Shown here one piece after another: positions 49,947-59,538 of a stretch of 64,000 nt of DNA; position 1 is the first letter of the stretch, and each line of letters opens with the position of its first letter. This DNA comes from G963663775 sp963663775 (GTDB lineage: Bacteria; Bacillota; Clostridia; Oscillospirales; Butyricicoccaceae): positions 248,001-312,000 of the forward strand of contig OY760624.1 of NCBI GenBank assembly GCA_963663775.1, given 5' to 3'. The position numbers were made by a program, and so were the translations under genes. The notes under the pieces are model-generated. The model was not told the origin of the DNA and did not search any database. It saw only the letters and a program-made list of their open reading frames with translations.

Positions 49947-51431
49947 TTAGCGAATCAAGCTTTTGCCCGTCAAGTACTTATCAACCTCACGTGCCGCCAG
50001 CTTACCTTCTTCCAATGCCCAGACCACCAAGCTTTGTCCACGGCGCATGTCACCGGCAACAAAAACCTTGTCCACATTGGTTTGGAACAGCTCAAACTCC
50101 GCAGATACATTGCTGCGTGCATCTCGCTCCAAATCCAACTCCGCAGGGATGGTGTCTTCCGGACCCAAGAAGCCCATTGCCAGCAAAATCAAATCTGCCT
50201 TCCAGACTTTTTCACTGCCTGCAACTTCTTTCGGCAGCATACGACCGCTTGCATCACGTGCCCATTCTACCTGCACTGTGTGCACTTCCGTCACATTGCC
50301 CTGCGCATCGCCCACGATTTTCTTCGTGTTAATCAGATAGTTGCGCGGGTCTTTGCCTGTTACATGGATGGCCTCTTCCTGACCATAGTCCACCTTCAGC
50401 TTTTTGGGCCATTCTGGCCACGGATTCGATGCCTCAACACGCTTCTGCGGCGGTTCCGGCATGATTTCAAACTGATACACACTTGCGCAGCCATGACGAA
50501 GAGAAGTTGCAACGCAGTCTGTGCCGGTGTCACCACCACCAATGATAATAACATTTTTATCCTTAGCACTGATATAATTGCCATCTTCCAGCTTGGAATC
50601 CAACAAACTTTTGGTGTTTGCCTTGAGGAAATCCACAGCGAAATGTACGCCTTTCAAATCACTGCCTTCCACGGTAAGTCCACGTGCCTTCGTTGCACCT
50701 GCACACAAAATCACAGCGTCAAACGCATCGACCAGCTGCTGTGTCGGAATATCCTTGCCCACTTCTGTGCTCAGCACAAATTGTACACCTGCTTGTTCGA
50801 GCAAATCCACACGACGCTGCACCACACCCTTATCGAGCTTCATATTCGGGATGCCGTACATCATCAGTCCGCCAACACGGTCACTGCGTTCATATACCGT
50901 CACCTCATGCCCTGCCACGGTGAGATAGTATGCCGCAGACAAGCCCGAAGGACCTGAACCAATGACTGCTACACGCTTACCCGTCGGCTTGCCCTTGAGT
51001 GATTTCACCCAACCCTCAGAAAATGCTTTTTCAATGATTTCATATTCCAAGCTGTTGATGGTGACCGATTCCATGTGATAGCCTTCTGTACAGGAACCTT
51101 CACAAGGTGCAGGGCAAACACGTGCCGTAAACTCCGGAAACGGATTTGTACGCGCCAAACGCAGATATGCCTCTTTCCACTGTCCCTTATATACCAAATC
51201 GTTCCATTCCGGAATCAAATTGTGTACCGGACAGCCAGCCGCCATTCCGCCCAGCATCACACCGCCGTGACAAAAGGGAATGCCGCAGTTCATGCAACGT
51301 GCCGCCTGGGTCTGAATGACCTCAGGCTCCATTGGCACACGCAGCTCGTCCCAGTCCCCCATGCGCTCTTCGGCGGGGCGCTTCTGGGGATTTACTCTTT
51401 CATAGTCTAAAAATCCGGTCGCTTTTCCCAT
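49947..51431 (-). CDS. gltD: Glutamate synthase small subunit
   Basis: NADPH-oxidising FAD/[4Fe-4S] subunit of glutamate synthase; passes electrons to GltB. 494 aa, normal. N-terminal Fe-S region CMNCGIPFC near 42 and CPAPCEGSC near 108; FAD motif VIGSGPSGLSAAYYLTVAGHEVTVYE near 150; NADPH motif IIGGGDTGTDCVATSLRHG near 295; C-terminal GDMRRGQSLVVWALEEGKLAA. Starts 15 bases after gltB, one operon. Confidence 0.96.
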   Translation of the reverse strand: MGKATGFLDYERVNPQKRPAEERMGDWDELRVPMEPEVIQTQAARCMNCGIPFCHGGVMLGGMAAGCPVHNLIPEWNDLVYKGQWKEAYLRLARTNPFPEFTARVCPAPCEGSCTEGYHMESVTINSLEYEIIEKAFSEGWVKSLKGKPTGKRVAVIGSGPSGLSAAYYLTVAGHEVTVYERSDRVGGLMMYGIPNMKLDKGVVQRRVDLLEQAGVQFVLSTEVGKDIPTQQLVDAFDAVILCAGATKARGLTVEGSDLKGVHFAVDFLKANTKSLLDSKLEDGNYISAKDKNVIIIGGGDTGTDCVATSLRHGCASVYQFEIMPEPPQKRVEASNPWPEWPKKLKVDYGQEEAIHVTGKDPRNYLINTKKIVGDAQGNVTEVHTVQVEWARDASGRMLPKEVAGSEKVWKADLILLAMGFLGPEDTIPAELDLERDARSNVSAEFELFQTNVDKVFVAGDMRRGQSLVVWALEEGKLAAREVDKYLTGKSLIR

Positions 51432-51446
51432 AGTAACTCCACCTTC

Positions 51447-54400
51447 TTAATTCTTAAAACTTTCTTCAAAGGCGGACATTACCGCCGCATCGCCCTCCAG
51501 ACCAGACTGACGAGCTTTTTCAATGTTTTCCATCATAATCTTATAGTCGCGTGGGATAATGCGGGTAAATCGCCCTGCATATCCAGACCAATCGTCCAGA
51601 ATTCGACGACCCAAGGGGCTTTCTGTGCAAGCAACATGCGCTTCAATCATCTTGCGCACCTGTGCAAGCTCTTCTTCCGCAAGACCAGACTCCAGCAATA
51701 CCATGGCTTGGTTGCAGTAATTCGGGTCAAAGTCCAGTGCATAGGCGATACCGCCGGACATACCTGCCGCAAAGTTGCGTCCGGTTTTGCCGAGAATGAC
51801 AACACGTCCGCCAGTCATATATTCACAGCCATGGTCGCCAACACCTTCCACCACTGCATTGACACCACTGTTACGTACGCAGAAGCGTTCGCCTGCAATG
51901 CCGTTAAAGTATGCTTCACCGCTGGTCGCACCATACAGCGCAACGTTGCCAATCAAGATATTTTCCTCTGGTGCAAAATCACTGGTACGCGGCGGATATG
52001 CCACAATTTTACCGCCGGAAAGACCCTTGCCGATATAGTCATTGGAATCACCTTCCAATTCTAAGGTCAAGCCACGGGGTGCAAATGCGCCGAAGCTCTG
52101 ACCTGCGGAGCCGACAAAGCTCAGCTTGATGGTGTCCTCCGGCAGACCTTCTTCGCCATATCGCTTGGAAATTTCACTACCAATCAAGGTGCCTACCACA
52201 CGGTCTACGTTGCGGATGGACAGCTTGGCACGAATTGCCTTTTGGGACTCCAGAGCAGGGCGGCACATACGCAGCAGCTTGCTCATGGTAAGCGAGCCTT
52301 CCAGCATATGGTCCTGCTTCTGGGTATTGAAGCGACCCACGTCAGAACCTGCATATGGCTGATACAAAATGCTGGACAAATCCAAACGGGCAGCCTTCCA
52401 ACCCTTGATATTGTCGCGTGCACGCAGGCGGTCCGTGCGACCAACCATGTCTTCAATCGTACGGAAGCCAAGGCTTGCCATGATTTCACGCATATCCTGT
52501 GCAATGAAACGCATGAAGTTGACCACATATTCCGGCTTGCCAGCAAAGCAGCGGCGCAGTGCTTCATCCTGCGTTGCAATGCCCACTGGGCAGGTGTTCA
52601 GGTTGCAGACACGCATCATCACACAGCCCAATGCAATCAACGGTGTGGTTGCAAAGCCGAATTCTTCTGCACCCAGCATTGCCGCTACAACAACGTCCTT
52701 ACCGGACAGCAGCTTGCCGTCGGTTTCCAGCACCACACGGTCACGCAGGCGATTGAGCACCAAGGTTTGGTGGGTTTCCGCTAGACCCAATTCCCACGGC
52801 AAACCTGCATTTTTGATACTGGTCAGCGGGGATGCGCCTGTGCCGCCATCATAGCCACTGATGAGAATGACATCCGCCTTGCCCTTGGCAACGCCTGCCG
52901 CAATGGTGCCAACGCCAACCTCAGATACCAGCTTGACATTGATGCGAGCATTGCGGTTTGCATTCTTCAGGTCATGAATCAGTTCTGCCAAGTCCTCGAT
53001 GGAATAAATGTCATGGTGCGGCGGGGGAGAAATCAAGCCCACACCAGGGGTGGAGTGACGTGTTTTTGCAATTTCCGGATACACTTTGCGTCCTGGCAGC
53101 TGACCGCCTTCGCCCGGCTTTGCACCTTGTGCCATTTTAATCTGAATTTCATCCGAGTTTGCCAGATAGTTGCTGGTAACACCAAAACGACCGGATGCCA
53201 CCTGCTTGATGGCACTTCTCTTAGAGTCACCATTTTCCATCGGCGTAAAGCGTGCAATGTCTTCGCCGCCTTCACCGGTGTTGCTCTTGCCGCCCAAACG
53301 GTTCATCGCAATGGCAAGACATTCATGTGCTTCCTTGCTGATGGATCCATAAGACATCGCACCTGTCTTAAAGCGGCGTACGATGGATTCGACCGATTCC
53401 ACTTCTTCAATCGGAATGGCATCGCCAACGTCATAATTGAACTCCAACAAGCTGCGGAGTGTAATATTGCGCTCATCATTGATTTTTTTCGTATAATCAT
53501 GGAACAATTCATAATTTTCTTCACGGCAAGCACGCTGCAGCAAATAAATCGTTTCCGGATTATAGAGATGCTCTTCTGCATCGTCCTTGCACTGGAAGGT
53601 GCCACCGCTTTCCAAGCTGTCGGCATAGAGCGGCGATTCATCATATGCGCTGTCATGACGCATTTCGTTTTCACGCACGATTTCTGCCAATCCAATGCCT
53701 TCCAAGCGAGATGGAGTGTGGGTAAAGTATTTATCTACCAGTTCTCTTTTCAGACCAACGGCTTCAAAAATCTGTGCACCATGGTAGCTGCGGATGGTGG
53801 AGATGCCCATTTTGGTCAGCACCTTCAACATGCCCTTTACAGCCGCCTTAACATAATGCTTGCGGCCTTCTTCCGCCGTCTGTCCGTCCAGCAAATCCTT
53901 TTCCGCCAAAGCATCAATGGTCTGGAATGCCAGATAGGGATTGACGGCTGTCACACCATAGCCAATCAAGGTGCAGAAATGATGCACTTCACGCGGTTCA
54001 CCGGATTCCAACACCAAACCAACGTTGGTACGGATTTCCTTACGAATCAAGTGGTGATGCACGGCGGAGCTCGCCAAAAGTGCCGGAACTGCGGCGTTTT
54101 CTGCATTCACACCCCGGTCAGACAGAATCAGGATATTTGCGCCCTCTGCTGCTGCACGATCTGCTTCACGGAACATACGTCCCAATGCTTTTTCCATTTC
54201 GCGGGCACCGCCCTTTGCGGGATACAGCATAGAAATGGTGACTGCACGGAAACGGTCATCCTGCAAATTTTTGATGGCAGCGAGCTGCTCATTGGTCAAA
54301 ATCGGATGCTCCAAGAAAATGCTGGTCGTGCCTGCACGGTCAGCATCAAGCAGATTGCCGGAATTACCGAGCAAAATGCTGCTGGAGGTGACAATTTCTT

Positions 54401-56006
54401 CACGGATGCCGTCAATCGGCGGGTTTGTGACCTGTGCAAACAGCTGCTTAAAATAGCTATAGAGCATTTGCGGCTGGTCAGAAAGGACTGCGAGCGGAGA
54501 ATCCATGCCCATTGCGCCCAACGGGTCAATGCCTTCCACTGCCATTGGCAGCACGATTTTTTGAATATCTTCCTGCGTGTAGCCAAATGCCTTCTGCAGG
54601 CACAACAGAGGTTCACCGTCTGCCGCTCCTACAGCTGCTGCGGGCAGTGTATCCAAATTCACGATGTGACGGTCAATCCACTCACCATACGGATGCTCAG
54701 ATGCCGCACCTTCTTTGATTTCTTCATCTGCAATGATGCGGCCAGCATTGGTGTCAATCAACAGCATTCTGCCTGGCTCCAATCGGCCCTTGTACTGCAC
54801 GTTTTCCGGCTTAATGTCTACAACGCCGACTTCAGATGACAGGACAACCTTATTATCCTTGGTCACATAGTAACGGGAAGGACGCAGACCATTGCGGTCG
54901 AGCATCGCACCGATGACATCGCCATCTGTGAACGCCATTGCCGCAGGACCGTCCCAAGGCTCCATCAAAAGGTTCTGGAATTCATAAAATTCCTTCTTTG
55001 ATGCGCTCATCAGGTCATTTTTCTCCCAAGGTTCGGGAATCATCATCATAGCAGCCTGCTGTAGCGGGCGACCGGTCAGATAGAGGAATTCAAAGCTGTT
55101 GTCGAACATGGAGGAGTCGCTGCCCGTTTCATCAATAATCGGGAATACCTTCGACAAATCCTTGAAAATAGAGGAATCCAAGGTCTTCTGACGGGCTTTC
55201 ATCCAGTTTACGTTGCCGCGAATGGTGTTGATTTCGCCGTTGTGCACCAAATAGCGGTTTGGATGTGCACGCTCCCAGCTGGGGAAGGTATTGGTGCTGA
55301 AACGAGAATGCACCATTGCCAGCGCAGACACAAAGTCCAAGTCGGAAAGGTCCAGATAAAAATCACGCAGCTGCTCTGCGGTCAGCATACCCTTGTAGAC
55401 AATGGTTTTGGAAGACAGGCTGGCAACATAGAAAGTGCCGCCCTTTTCTTCGCTCAGCGGAACGATAGACTTTTCTGCACGCTTACGAATGACATACAGC
55501 TTGCGCTCAAAGTCCAGCCCAGCCTCCGTGTCATCGCTCTTGCCGATAAACACCTGTACAAAGCGAGGCATAACAGATTTTGCGGATTCGCCAACCATGG
55601 TTGGGTCAATCGGAACCTCACGCCATCCAAGGATGTGCTGTCCCTCTTCTTGCACGATTTGTTCAAACAAATCCATCTGTGTTTGGCGGAATTCATCGTA
55701 ACGATGCGCAAAAATCATACCTACGCCATAGCAGCCCTCTGCCGGCAGTTCAAAGCCCAGCACATCACATTCCCGTTGGAAGAATTGATGCGGCAGCTGC
55801 ACCAAGATACCTGCACCGTCACCTGTGAGTTCATCTGCACCGCTTGCACCGCGATGGCTCAAGTTTTCTAGCACGGTCAGCGCATCGGCCACGGTTTCAT
55901 GCGATTTCTTTCCGCCAATATCCGCGACAAAACCCATGCCGCAGGCATCGTGCTCCAACGACGGGTCGTATAGCCCTTGCTTGTGTGGAAGTCCGTTATT
56001 TTGCAT
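51447..56006 (-). CDS. gltB: Glutamate synthase large subunit
   Basis: Makes glutamate from glutamine and 2-oxoglutarate. About 1519 aa from ATG at 56006, which has AGGGG upstream; a GTG at 56015 is inside that site. Domains: class II glutamine amidotransferase with nucleophile Cys in EHDACGMGFVADIGG near 22 (propeptide cleaved before it), central domain, FMN-binding synthase domain (GGKSNTGEGGEDIARF, VISGYDGGTGASPLTSIKNAG), 3Fe-4S loop CNLNTCPVGIATQDEALRRCF, and C-terminal GXGXG domain. Long antisense frames, the largest 52974-54839, are shadows. Confidence 0.96.
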   Translation of the reverse strand: MQNNGLPHKQGLYDPSLEHDACGMGFVADIGGKKSHETVADALTVLENLSHRGASGADELTGDGAGILVQLPHQFFQRECDVLGFELPAEGCYGVGMIFAHRYDEFRQTQMDLFEQIVQEEGQHILGWREVPIDPTMVGESAKSVMPRFVQVFIGKSDDTEAGLDFERKLYVIRKRAEKSIVPLSEEKGGTFYVASLSSKTIVYKGMLTAEQLRDFYLDLSDLDFVSALAMVHSRFSTNTFPSWERAHPNRYLVHNGEINTIRGNVNWMKARQKTLDSSIFKDLSKVFPIIDETGSDSSMFDNSFEFLYLTGRPLQQAAMMMIPEPWEKNDLMSASKKEFYEFQNLLMEPWDGPAAMAFTDGDVIGAMLDRNGLRPSRYYVTKDNKVVLSSEVGVVDIKPENVQYKGRLEPGRMLLIDTNAGRIIADEEIKEGAASEHPYGEWIDRHIVNLDTLPAAAVGAADGEPLLCLQKAFGYTQEDIQKIVLPMAVEGIDPLGAMGMDSPLAVLSDQPQMLYSYFKQLFAQVTNPPIDGIREEIVTSSSILLGNSGNLLDADRAGTTSIFLEHPILTNEQLAAIKNLQDDRFRAVTISMLYPAKGGAREMEKALGRMFREADRAAAEGANILILSDRGVNAENAAVPALLASSAVHHHLIRKEIRTNVGLVLESGEPREVHHFCTLIGYGVTAVNPYLAFQTIDALAEKDLLDGQTAEEGRKHYVKAAVKGMLKVLTKMGISTIRSYHGAQIFEAVGLKRELVDKYFTHTPSRLEGIGLAEIVRENEMRHDSAYDESPLYADSLESGGTFQCKDDAEEHLYNPETIYLLQRACREENYELFHDYTKKINDERNITLRSLLEFNYDVGDAIPIEEVESVESIVRRFKTGAMSYGSISKEAHECLAIAMNRLGGKSNTGEGGEDIARFTPMENGDSKRSAIKQVASGRFGVTSNYLANSDEIQIKMAQGAKPGEGGQLPGRKVYPEIAKTRHSTPGVGLISPPPHHDIYSIEDLAELIHDLKNANRNARINVKLVSEVGVGTIAAGVAKGKADVILISGYDGGTGASPLTSIKNAGLPWELGLAETHQTLVLNRLRDRVVLETDGKLLSGKDVVVAAMLGAEEFGFATTPLIALGCVMMRVCNLNTCPVGIATQDEALRRCFAGKPEYVVNFMRFIAQDMREIMASLGFRTIEDMVGRTDRLRARDNIKGWKAARLDLSSILYQPYAGSDVGRFNTQKQDHMLEGSLTMSKLLRMCRPALESQKAIRAKLSIRNVDRVVGTLIGSEISKRYGEEGLPEDTIKLSFVGSAGQSFGAFAPRGLTLELEGDSNDYIGKGLSGGKIVAYPPRTSDFAPEENILIGNVALYGATSGEAYFNGIAGERFCVRNSGVNAVVEGVGDHGCEYMTGGRVVILGKTGRNFAAGMSGGIAYALDFDPNYCNQAMVLLESGLAEEELAQVRKMIEAHVACTESPLGRRILDDWSGYAGRFTRIIPRDYKIMMENIEKARQSGLEGDAAVMSAFEESFKN

Positions 56007-56158
56007 CTTCTGCACCCCTAATCATAGAGAATTAAAAATTTGTGATATTGTAAAATGACAACGCACTCCATATCCGCAGTTTTGTTTTGTGTAGGGCATA
56101 AATGAACAGATTATGCACGGTTTCATACGGCGGTATGGGGCAACTGACGATTGTGTTT

Positions 56159-56187
56159 ATCATATCATAAAGGGAAAAAATATTCAA
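56159..56187 (-). promoter_or_regulatory. Promoter of gltB-gltD
   Basis: TTGAAT (complement of 56182-56187), 17-base spacer, TATGAT (complement of 56159-56164). Leader of about 145 bases to the gltB start. Confidence 0.6.
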
Positions 56188-56189
56188 CG

Positions 56190-56557
56190 AATTCGCTATA
56201 AAAAACTTTACCGCTTTACTATATTAAGTATAGTGTGTTCAGTTTGCTCTAATTTTTATACGAATAAAAAAAAGAAAAAAGGAGAAATACAATATTTATA
56301 AAAGTTTATCTGCTGTATTTCAATGATAAATTAAGCGAACCCTATGCAGCCACCTACCTATCTCAGTGTGATAAATGGAAAATAGTATATTTATCGGTAA
56401 AATATGATGCATTGGTTTTCTGTTCTTTCTTCCCAAATCCCCCCTCTACACAGGAGAAAAATATCCCTTGCCTGCCGCTTAAAACCGATTTTCGTTCGCT
56501 CGGAGCCAGATTTTTTGTCCGCTTGCAGCGATGGATTTTATTTCAAATTTTTAAAAA
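56190..56557. other. Intergenic region upstream of gltB
   Basis: About 370 AT-rich bases between the gltB promoter and the end of the CapA-like gene. No ORF with ribosome binding site, no recognisable tRNA or riboswitch, and no strong terminator hairpin for the capA-like transcript. Confidence 0.4.
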
Positions 56558-58180
56558 TCATCTTTTAACTGGATGATAATCGTTTCTGCTACTCACCGAG
56601 GACACGAGATACGGAATTGCCTGATAGGAGGCTGCCGTGATTTCTTTAGAATCTAAATCCAAAGTAAAGTTCTGGCGAAAAATCAAACAGTTTTTATCAG
56701 ACGGATTGCGGTTTCCGCCAAACACCAAATTGCCGAGGGAATAGGCAATCTGCTTGCCGTGATAGGTTTCCACCTCCTGCACCACATGCGGATGATTGCC
56801 AATCACCAAATCCGCCCCTTGGTCAATGCAGTAATGGGCAATCGCCTGCTGTGTGGCATTGCTGTGATAGTTGCGCTCAATGCCCCAATGATAATTGAAA
56901 ACAATCACATCCGCACCGTAGGTTTTTAAGGTTTTCACTGCATTTTGGATGAACTGCTTTTGTGTGCTGTCAAAGACCCACCCGACATTCGAAGCAAAGC
57001 CAATGCGAATGCCCTTCACCGTAACAATCGGCAAAGCATCGTATGCCGAAATCCGTACATAGGGGGACAGTGTTTCCAGCGTGTCTTCCCACCCCTGCTG
57101 CAAATAATCTTTGGAATGATTGTTGGCAAGCGTCACCACATCAATGCTGCCCGCCGGCAAGATTTTAGCATAAGCAGGGCGACCTTTGAATGCAAAGGTT
57201 TTCTCCGCATGCTTCGATGCCGTGGTCAGCGTTCCCTCAAAGTTCACCATGGTCAAATCATCGTCAAAAAACTCTGAAATACCGGAAAAGAAATAGGCGG
57301 GATTGTTCTGTAAATCATACATTTCATCGAAAGAACCACTATAAGACGCTGTATGACTTCTGCCAAAGGTACAATCTCCGCCAAAGGTCAATGCCAGCGT
57401 TACCGCATCATATCCCGTGACACTGCGCCAATTTGCATACACATCGGTAACGGACAGCGAATCCTGCATGCGGCACACAATCAAAATCGCCTGCTCTATC
57501 GTCGTGAAGCCATGGGGCACAAATGCGCCATTGATGCCGCCAAGCAGTGCTTGCCCCGTGCTGTCGGTGCGTCCCGAAACAAATTTCACCCCTTCTACTG
57601 CCCAACGTGGAATATCATAAAAATCCGAAAAGGTCTTCGGCGCACGGTTGGCTTCTGTCACGCCTACAATTTTCATGCTGCGCTGCACCATTGCCGCTGC
57701 ACCTGCACGGTCAATGGTAGCAAGCGGTCGAAAGGCTGCACCATCTCCATTGACAATCCCCAAGCACGCCGCAATTTCCGTATATACATTTTGCGTGTCT
57801 GTAAACCGTCCATTTGTCACCAATAAGGCATCGCTGTTTGCCGCATTTGCAGTGACAGCAGTAGTGTCTGCGGATTCTACTGCGGCAATGCACTGCAAAT
57901 CATATTGCTGTATGTAATCTGCAATGGTCATTCCCTGCACATTTGCCACCCAATCCACCAACAAATGTGTCAATTGCTCACGGGAAATGGGAATCGTATA
58001 ATCCCCACCCATCGCAAAATCAGCCGATACAATACCCACATCATAGGCTTGCTGCACTGCTTCTTTTGCCCAACTGCTCAACTGGATGTTTTGATTTGAA
58101 ATGGTCACTTCGTCAGCGGCAGCAGCTGCAAACTGCAGCCCCAAACACAATAGCAGTCCCAACAAAAGTTTTTTCATCAT
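56558..58180 (-). CDS. SLH-domain CapA-type poly-gamma-glutamate/capsule protein
   Basis: 540 aa, secreted (signal peptide, residues 1-22, ending AAAA). Three S-layer-homology-like repeats (about 33-80, 123-172, 182-245) should hold it on the wall. The C-terminal CapA metallophosphatase-like domain (about 255-530) has LTFGGDCTFGRSH, MVNFEGTLT, VVTLANNHSKDY, VFNYHWGIE and DLVIGNHPHVVQEVE, with all metal-ligand positions. CapA/PgsA proteins act in poly-gamma-glutamate synthesis or export, but stand-alone SLH-CapA proteins have no proven substrate and no pgsB/pgsC is nearby. AAGGATAGGGG before the start. Confidence 0.85.
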   Translation of the reverse strand: MMKKLLLGLLLCLGLQFAAAAADEVTISNQNIQLSSWAKEAVQQAYDVGIVSADFAMGGDYTIPISREQLTHLLVDWVANVQGMTIADYIQQYDLQCIAAVESADTTAVTANAANSDALLVTNGRFTDTQNVYTEIAACLGIVNGDGAAFRPLATIDRAGAAAMVQRSMKIVGVTEANRAPKTFSDFYDIPRWAVEGVKFVSGRTDSTGQALLGGINGAFVPHGFTTIEQAILIVCRMQDSLSVTDVYANWRSVTGYDAVTLALTFGGDCTFGRSHTASYSGSFDEMYDLQNNPAYFFSGISEFFDDDLTMVNFEGTLTTASKHAEKTFAFKGRPAYAKILPAGSIDVVTLANNHSKDYLQQGWEDTLETLSPYVRISAYDALPIVTVKGIRIGFASNVGWVFDSTQKQFIQNAVKTLKTYGADVIVFNYHWGIERNYHSNATQQAIAHYCIDQGADLVIGNHPHVVQEVETYHGKQIAYSLGNLVFGGNRNPSDKNCLIFRQNFTLDLDSKEITAASYQAIPYLVSSVSSRNDYHPVKR

Positions 58181-58185
58181 TTCCC

Positions 58186-58329
58186 CTATCCTTCCCTCGC
58201 TTCACCGCATTTTCGCTGAACATTTCTGTTCCGTTTTTGCCTTAAACGCCTCTTTTCTGCGGCTAATTTACTTCCTGTCCGTCCCAGTATAGCATAGCTT
58301 CCTCCCATTTTCCACCGTTCCCCTTTCAT
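58186..58329 (-). CDS. Possible 47-aa basic leader ORF upstream of the CapA-like gene
   Basis: ATG at 58329 has GAGGTG 5 bases upstream and reads MKGERWKMGGSYAILGRTGS, then KLAAEKRRLRQKRNRNVQRKCGEAREG, stop 5 bases before the CapA start. The product is strongly basic and unlike known proteins. It may be a translated leader or chance. Confidence 0.3.
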   Translation of the reverse strand: MKGERWKMGGSYAILGRTGSKLAAEKRRLRQKRNRNVQRKCGEAREG

Positions 58330-58427
58330 AAAATCACCTCGTTTTTTCCATGAATATTTCAAAACCAAAAATGGATTGCTTTTCTTTGTCAAAATTGCCA
58401 AAGTTTTTTCTTCTTTTTTCTGTCATA

Positions 58428-58456
58428 TTTACAAGATGCAAAATTTCTGATATTAT
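58428..58456 (+). promoter_or_regulatory. Promoter of the FIST-chemoreceptor operon
   Basis: TTTACA, 17-base spacer, TATTAT, about 36 bases before the FIST start codon. Confidence 0.7.
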
Positions 58457-58492
58457 GTAGAAAACATATAAATTTTGAAGGAGGGCCCCCAT

Positions 58493-59524
58493 ATGAAATC
58501 GTTATTTTTTACAACAACGAAAGATGCAATCTCGCATTTGTCTGAAAATGCAAATTTGGGATATGTCTTATATGTAACCGTTGGCATGATAGATGAACTA
58601 TCAAAATCCGTCAGTGATAATGTTGTTTTGTGCGCTACATCGGGTGAATATACGCCAAAAGGCTACAAAAACGGCGTCATTACTGGATTTTCATATGACT
58701 TAAACGAAGGCGAAACCGTTGAAATTCTCTATCCCCCTATCAAAAGCATGAATATGTTAGTCCAAGCCTATGAAAAAGTAAAAATGAACACCAATGCATT
58801 TATGCTGCTGCTGTGTGATGGACTTTCCGGCATGGAAGAAAGCATCATGACCACCTTGTTTTTCATGGAAAAAAAGTTCAAAGTCATTGGCGGCAGTGCT
58901 GGTGACGATTTGCAGTTCAAAGAAACCCCTATTTACATTGGCTCCAAGCGAGTGCATAGCGCCGCCATCTTTTTTAACGCAAAGCACCGTACCGCCATTC
59001 TAAAAGAGAATATTTACATGCCGTTTGGGGAGCGACTGCTCATCACGGATGCCGACCCAATTCAGCGAATCGTCAAAACCATCAACAACAAGCCTGCCAG
59101 TGCAGAATATGCCCGCATCCTTGGCATGTCGGAAAAAGATTTGCCAAACCACTTCATTAACAATCCCTTAGGCAAGATTGATGGAAATGACATCTTAATT
59201 TCTTCCCCCATGAAAATCAACCCTGACCAGTCCATCACGTTTTATTGTCAAGTCATGCCCAACACCTTTCTGCGCATGCTCAAACCCATCAATCCCATCA
59301 CAAGGCTCAATGAAACGCTGAAACTCGTTCCCTTTAAGCCACATTTTGTGCTCGCTGTGAACTGTATTCTGCGCAGCTTAAAATTTCAGCAAGAAGGTAT
59401 CTGGGGGCCATTTGACCAAGCACTTCTGGGGTTCTGCAGCAACACAACCGGCTTTATCAGCTACGGTGAACAATTTTATACACATCACGTCAACCAAACC
59501 ATGGTATTATTGGCAATTGAATGA
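58493..59524 (+). CDS. FIST-domain sensory protein
   Basis: 343 aa, cytosolic. The FIST N domain (about 20-180; VVLCATSGEYTPKGYKNGVITGFSYDL, LLCDGLSGMEESIMTTLFFMEKKFKVIGGSAGDDLQFKETPIYIG) and FIST C domain (about 190-335; YARILGMSEKDLPNHFINNPLG, GFCSNTTGFISYGEQF) are clear. FIST domains are thought to bind small ligands such as amino acids. Start at 58493 with AAGGAGGG upstream. The stop overlaps the first ATG of the chemoreceptor gene, so the two products are made together and probably act together. Confidence 0.85.
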   Translation: MKSLFFTTTKDAISHLSENANLGYVLYVTVGMIDELSKSVSDNVVLCATSGEYTPKGYKNGVITGFSYDLNEGETVEILYPPIKSMNMLVQAYEKVKMNTNAFMLLLCDGLSGMEESIMTTLFFMEKKFKVIGGSAGDDLQFKETPIYIGSKRVHSAAIFFNAKHRTAILKENIYMPFGERLLITDADPIQRIVKTINNKPASAEYARILGMSEKDLPNHFINNPLGKIDGNDILISSPMKINPDQSITFYCQVMPNTFLRMLKPINPITRLNETLKLVPFKPHFVLAVNCILRSLKFQQEGIWGPFDQALLGFCSNTTGFISYGEQFYTHHVNQTMVLLAIE

Positions 59525-59538
59525 TTGGGGGCAGACTT

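Noticed and set aside
49878..50957. 359-codon open frame on the plus strand
   Set aside because: Antisense shadow of gltD; it begins inside the terminator region.
52974..54839. 621-codon open frame on the plus strand
   Set aside because: Lies wholly antisense to gltB, has no ribosome binding site, and its composition is that of a reversed coding strand (Cys/His/Phe rich).
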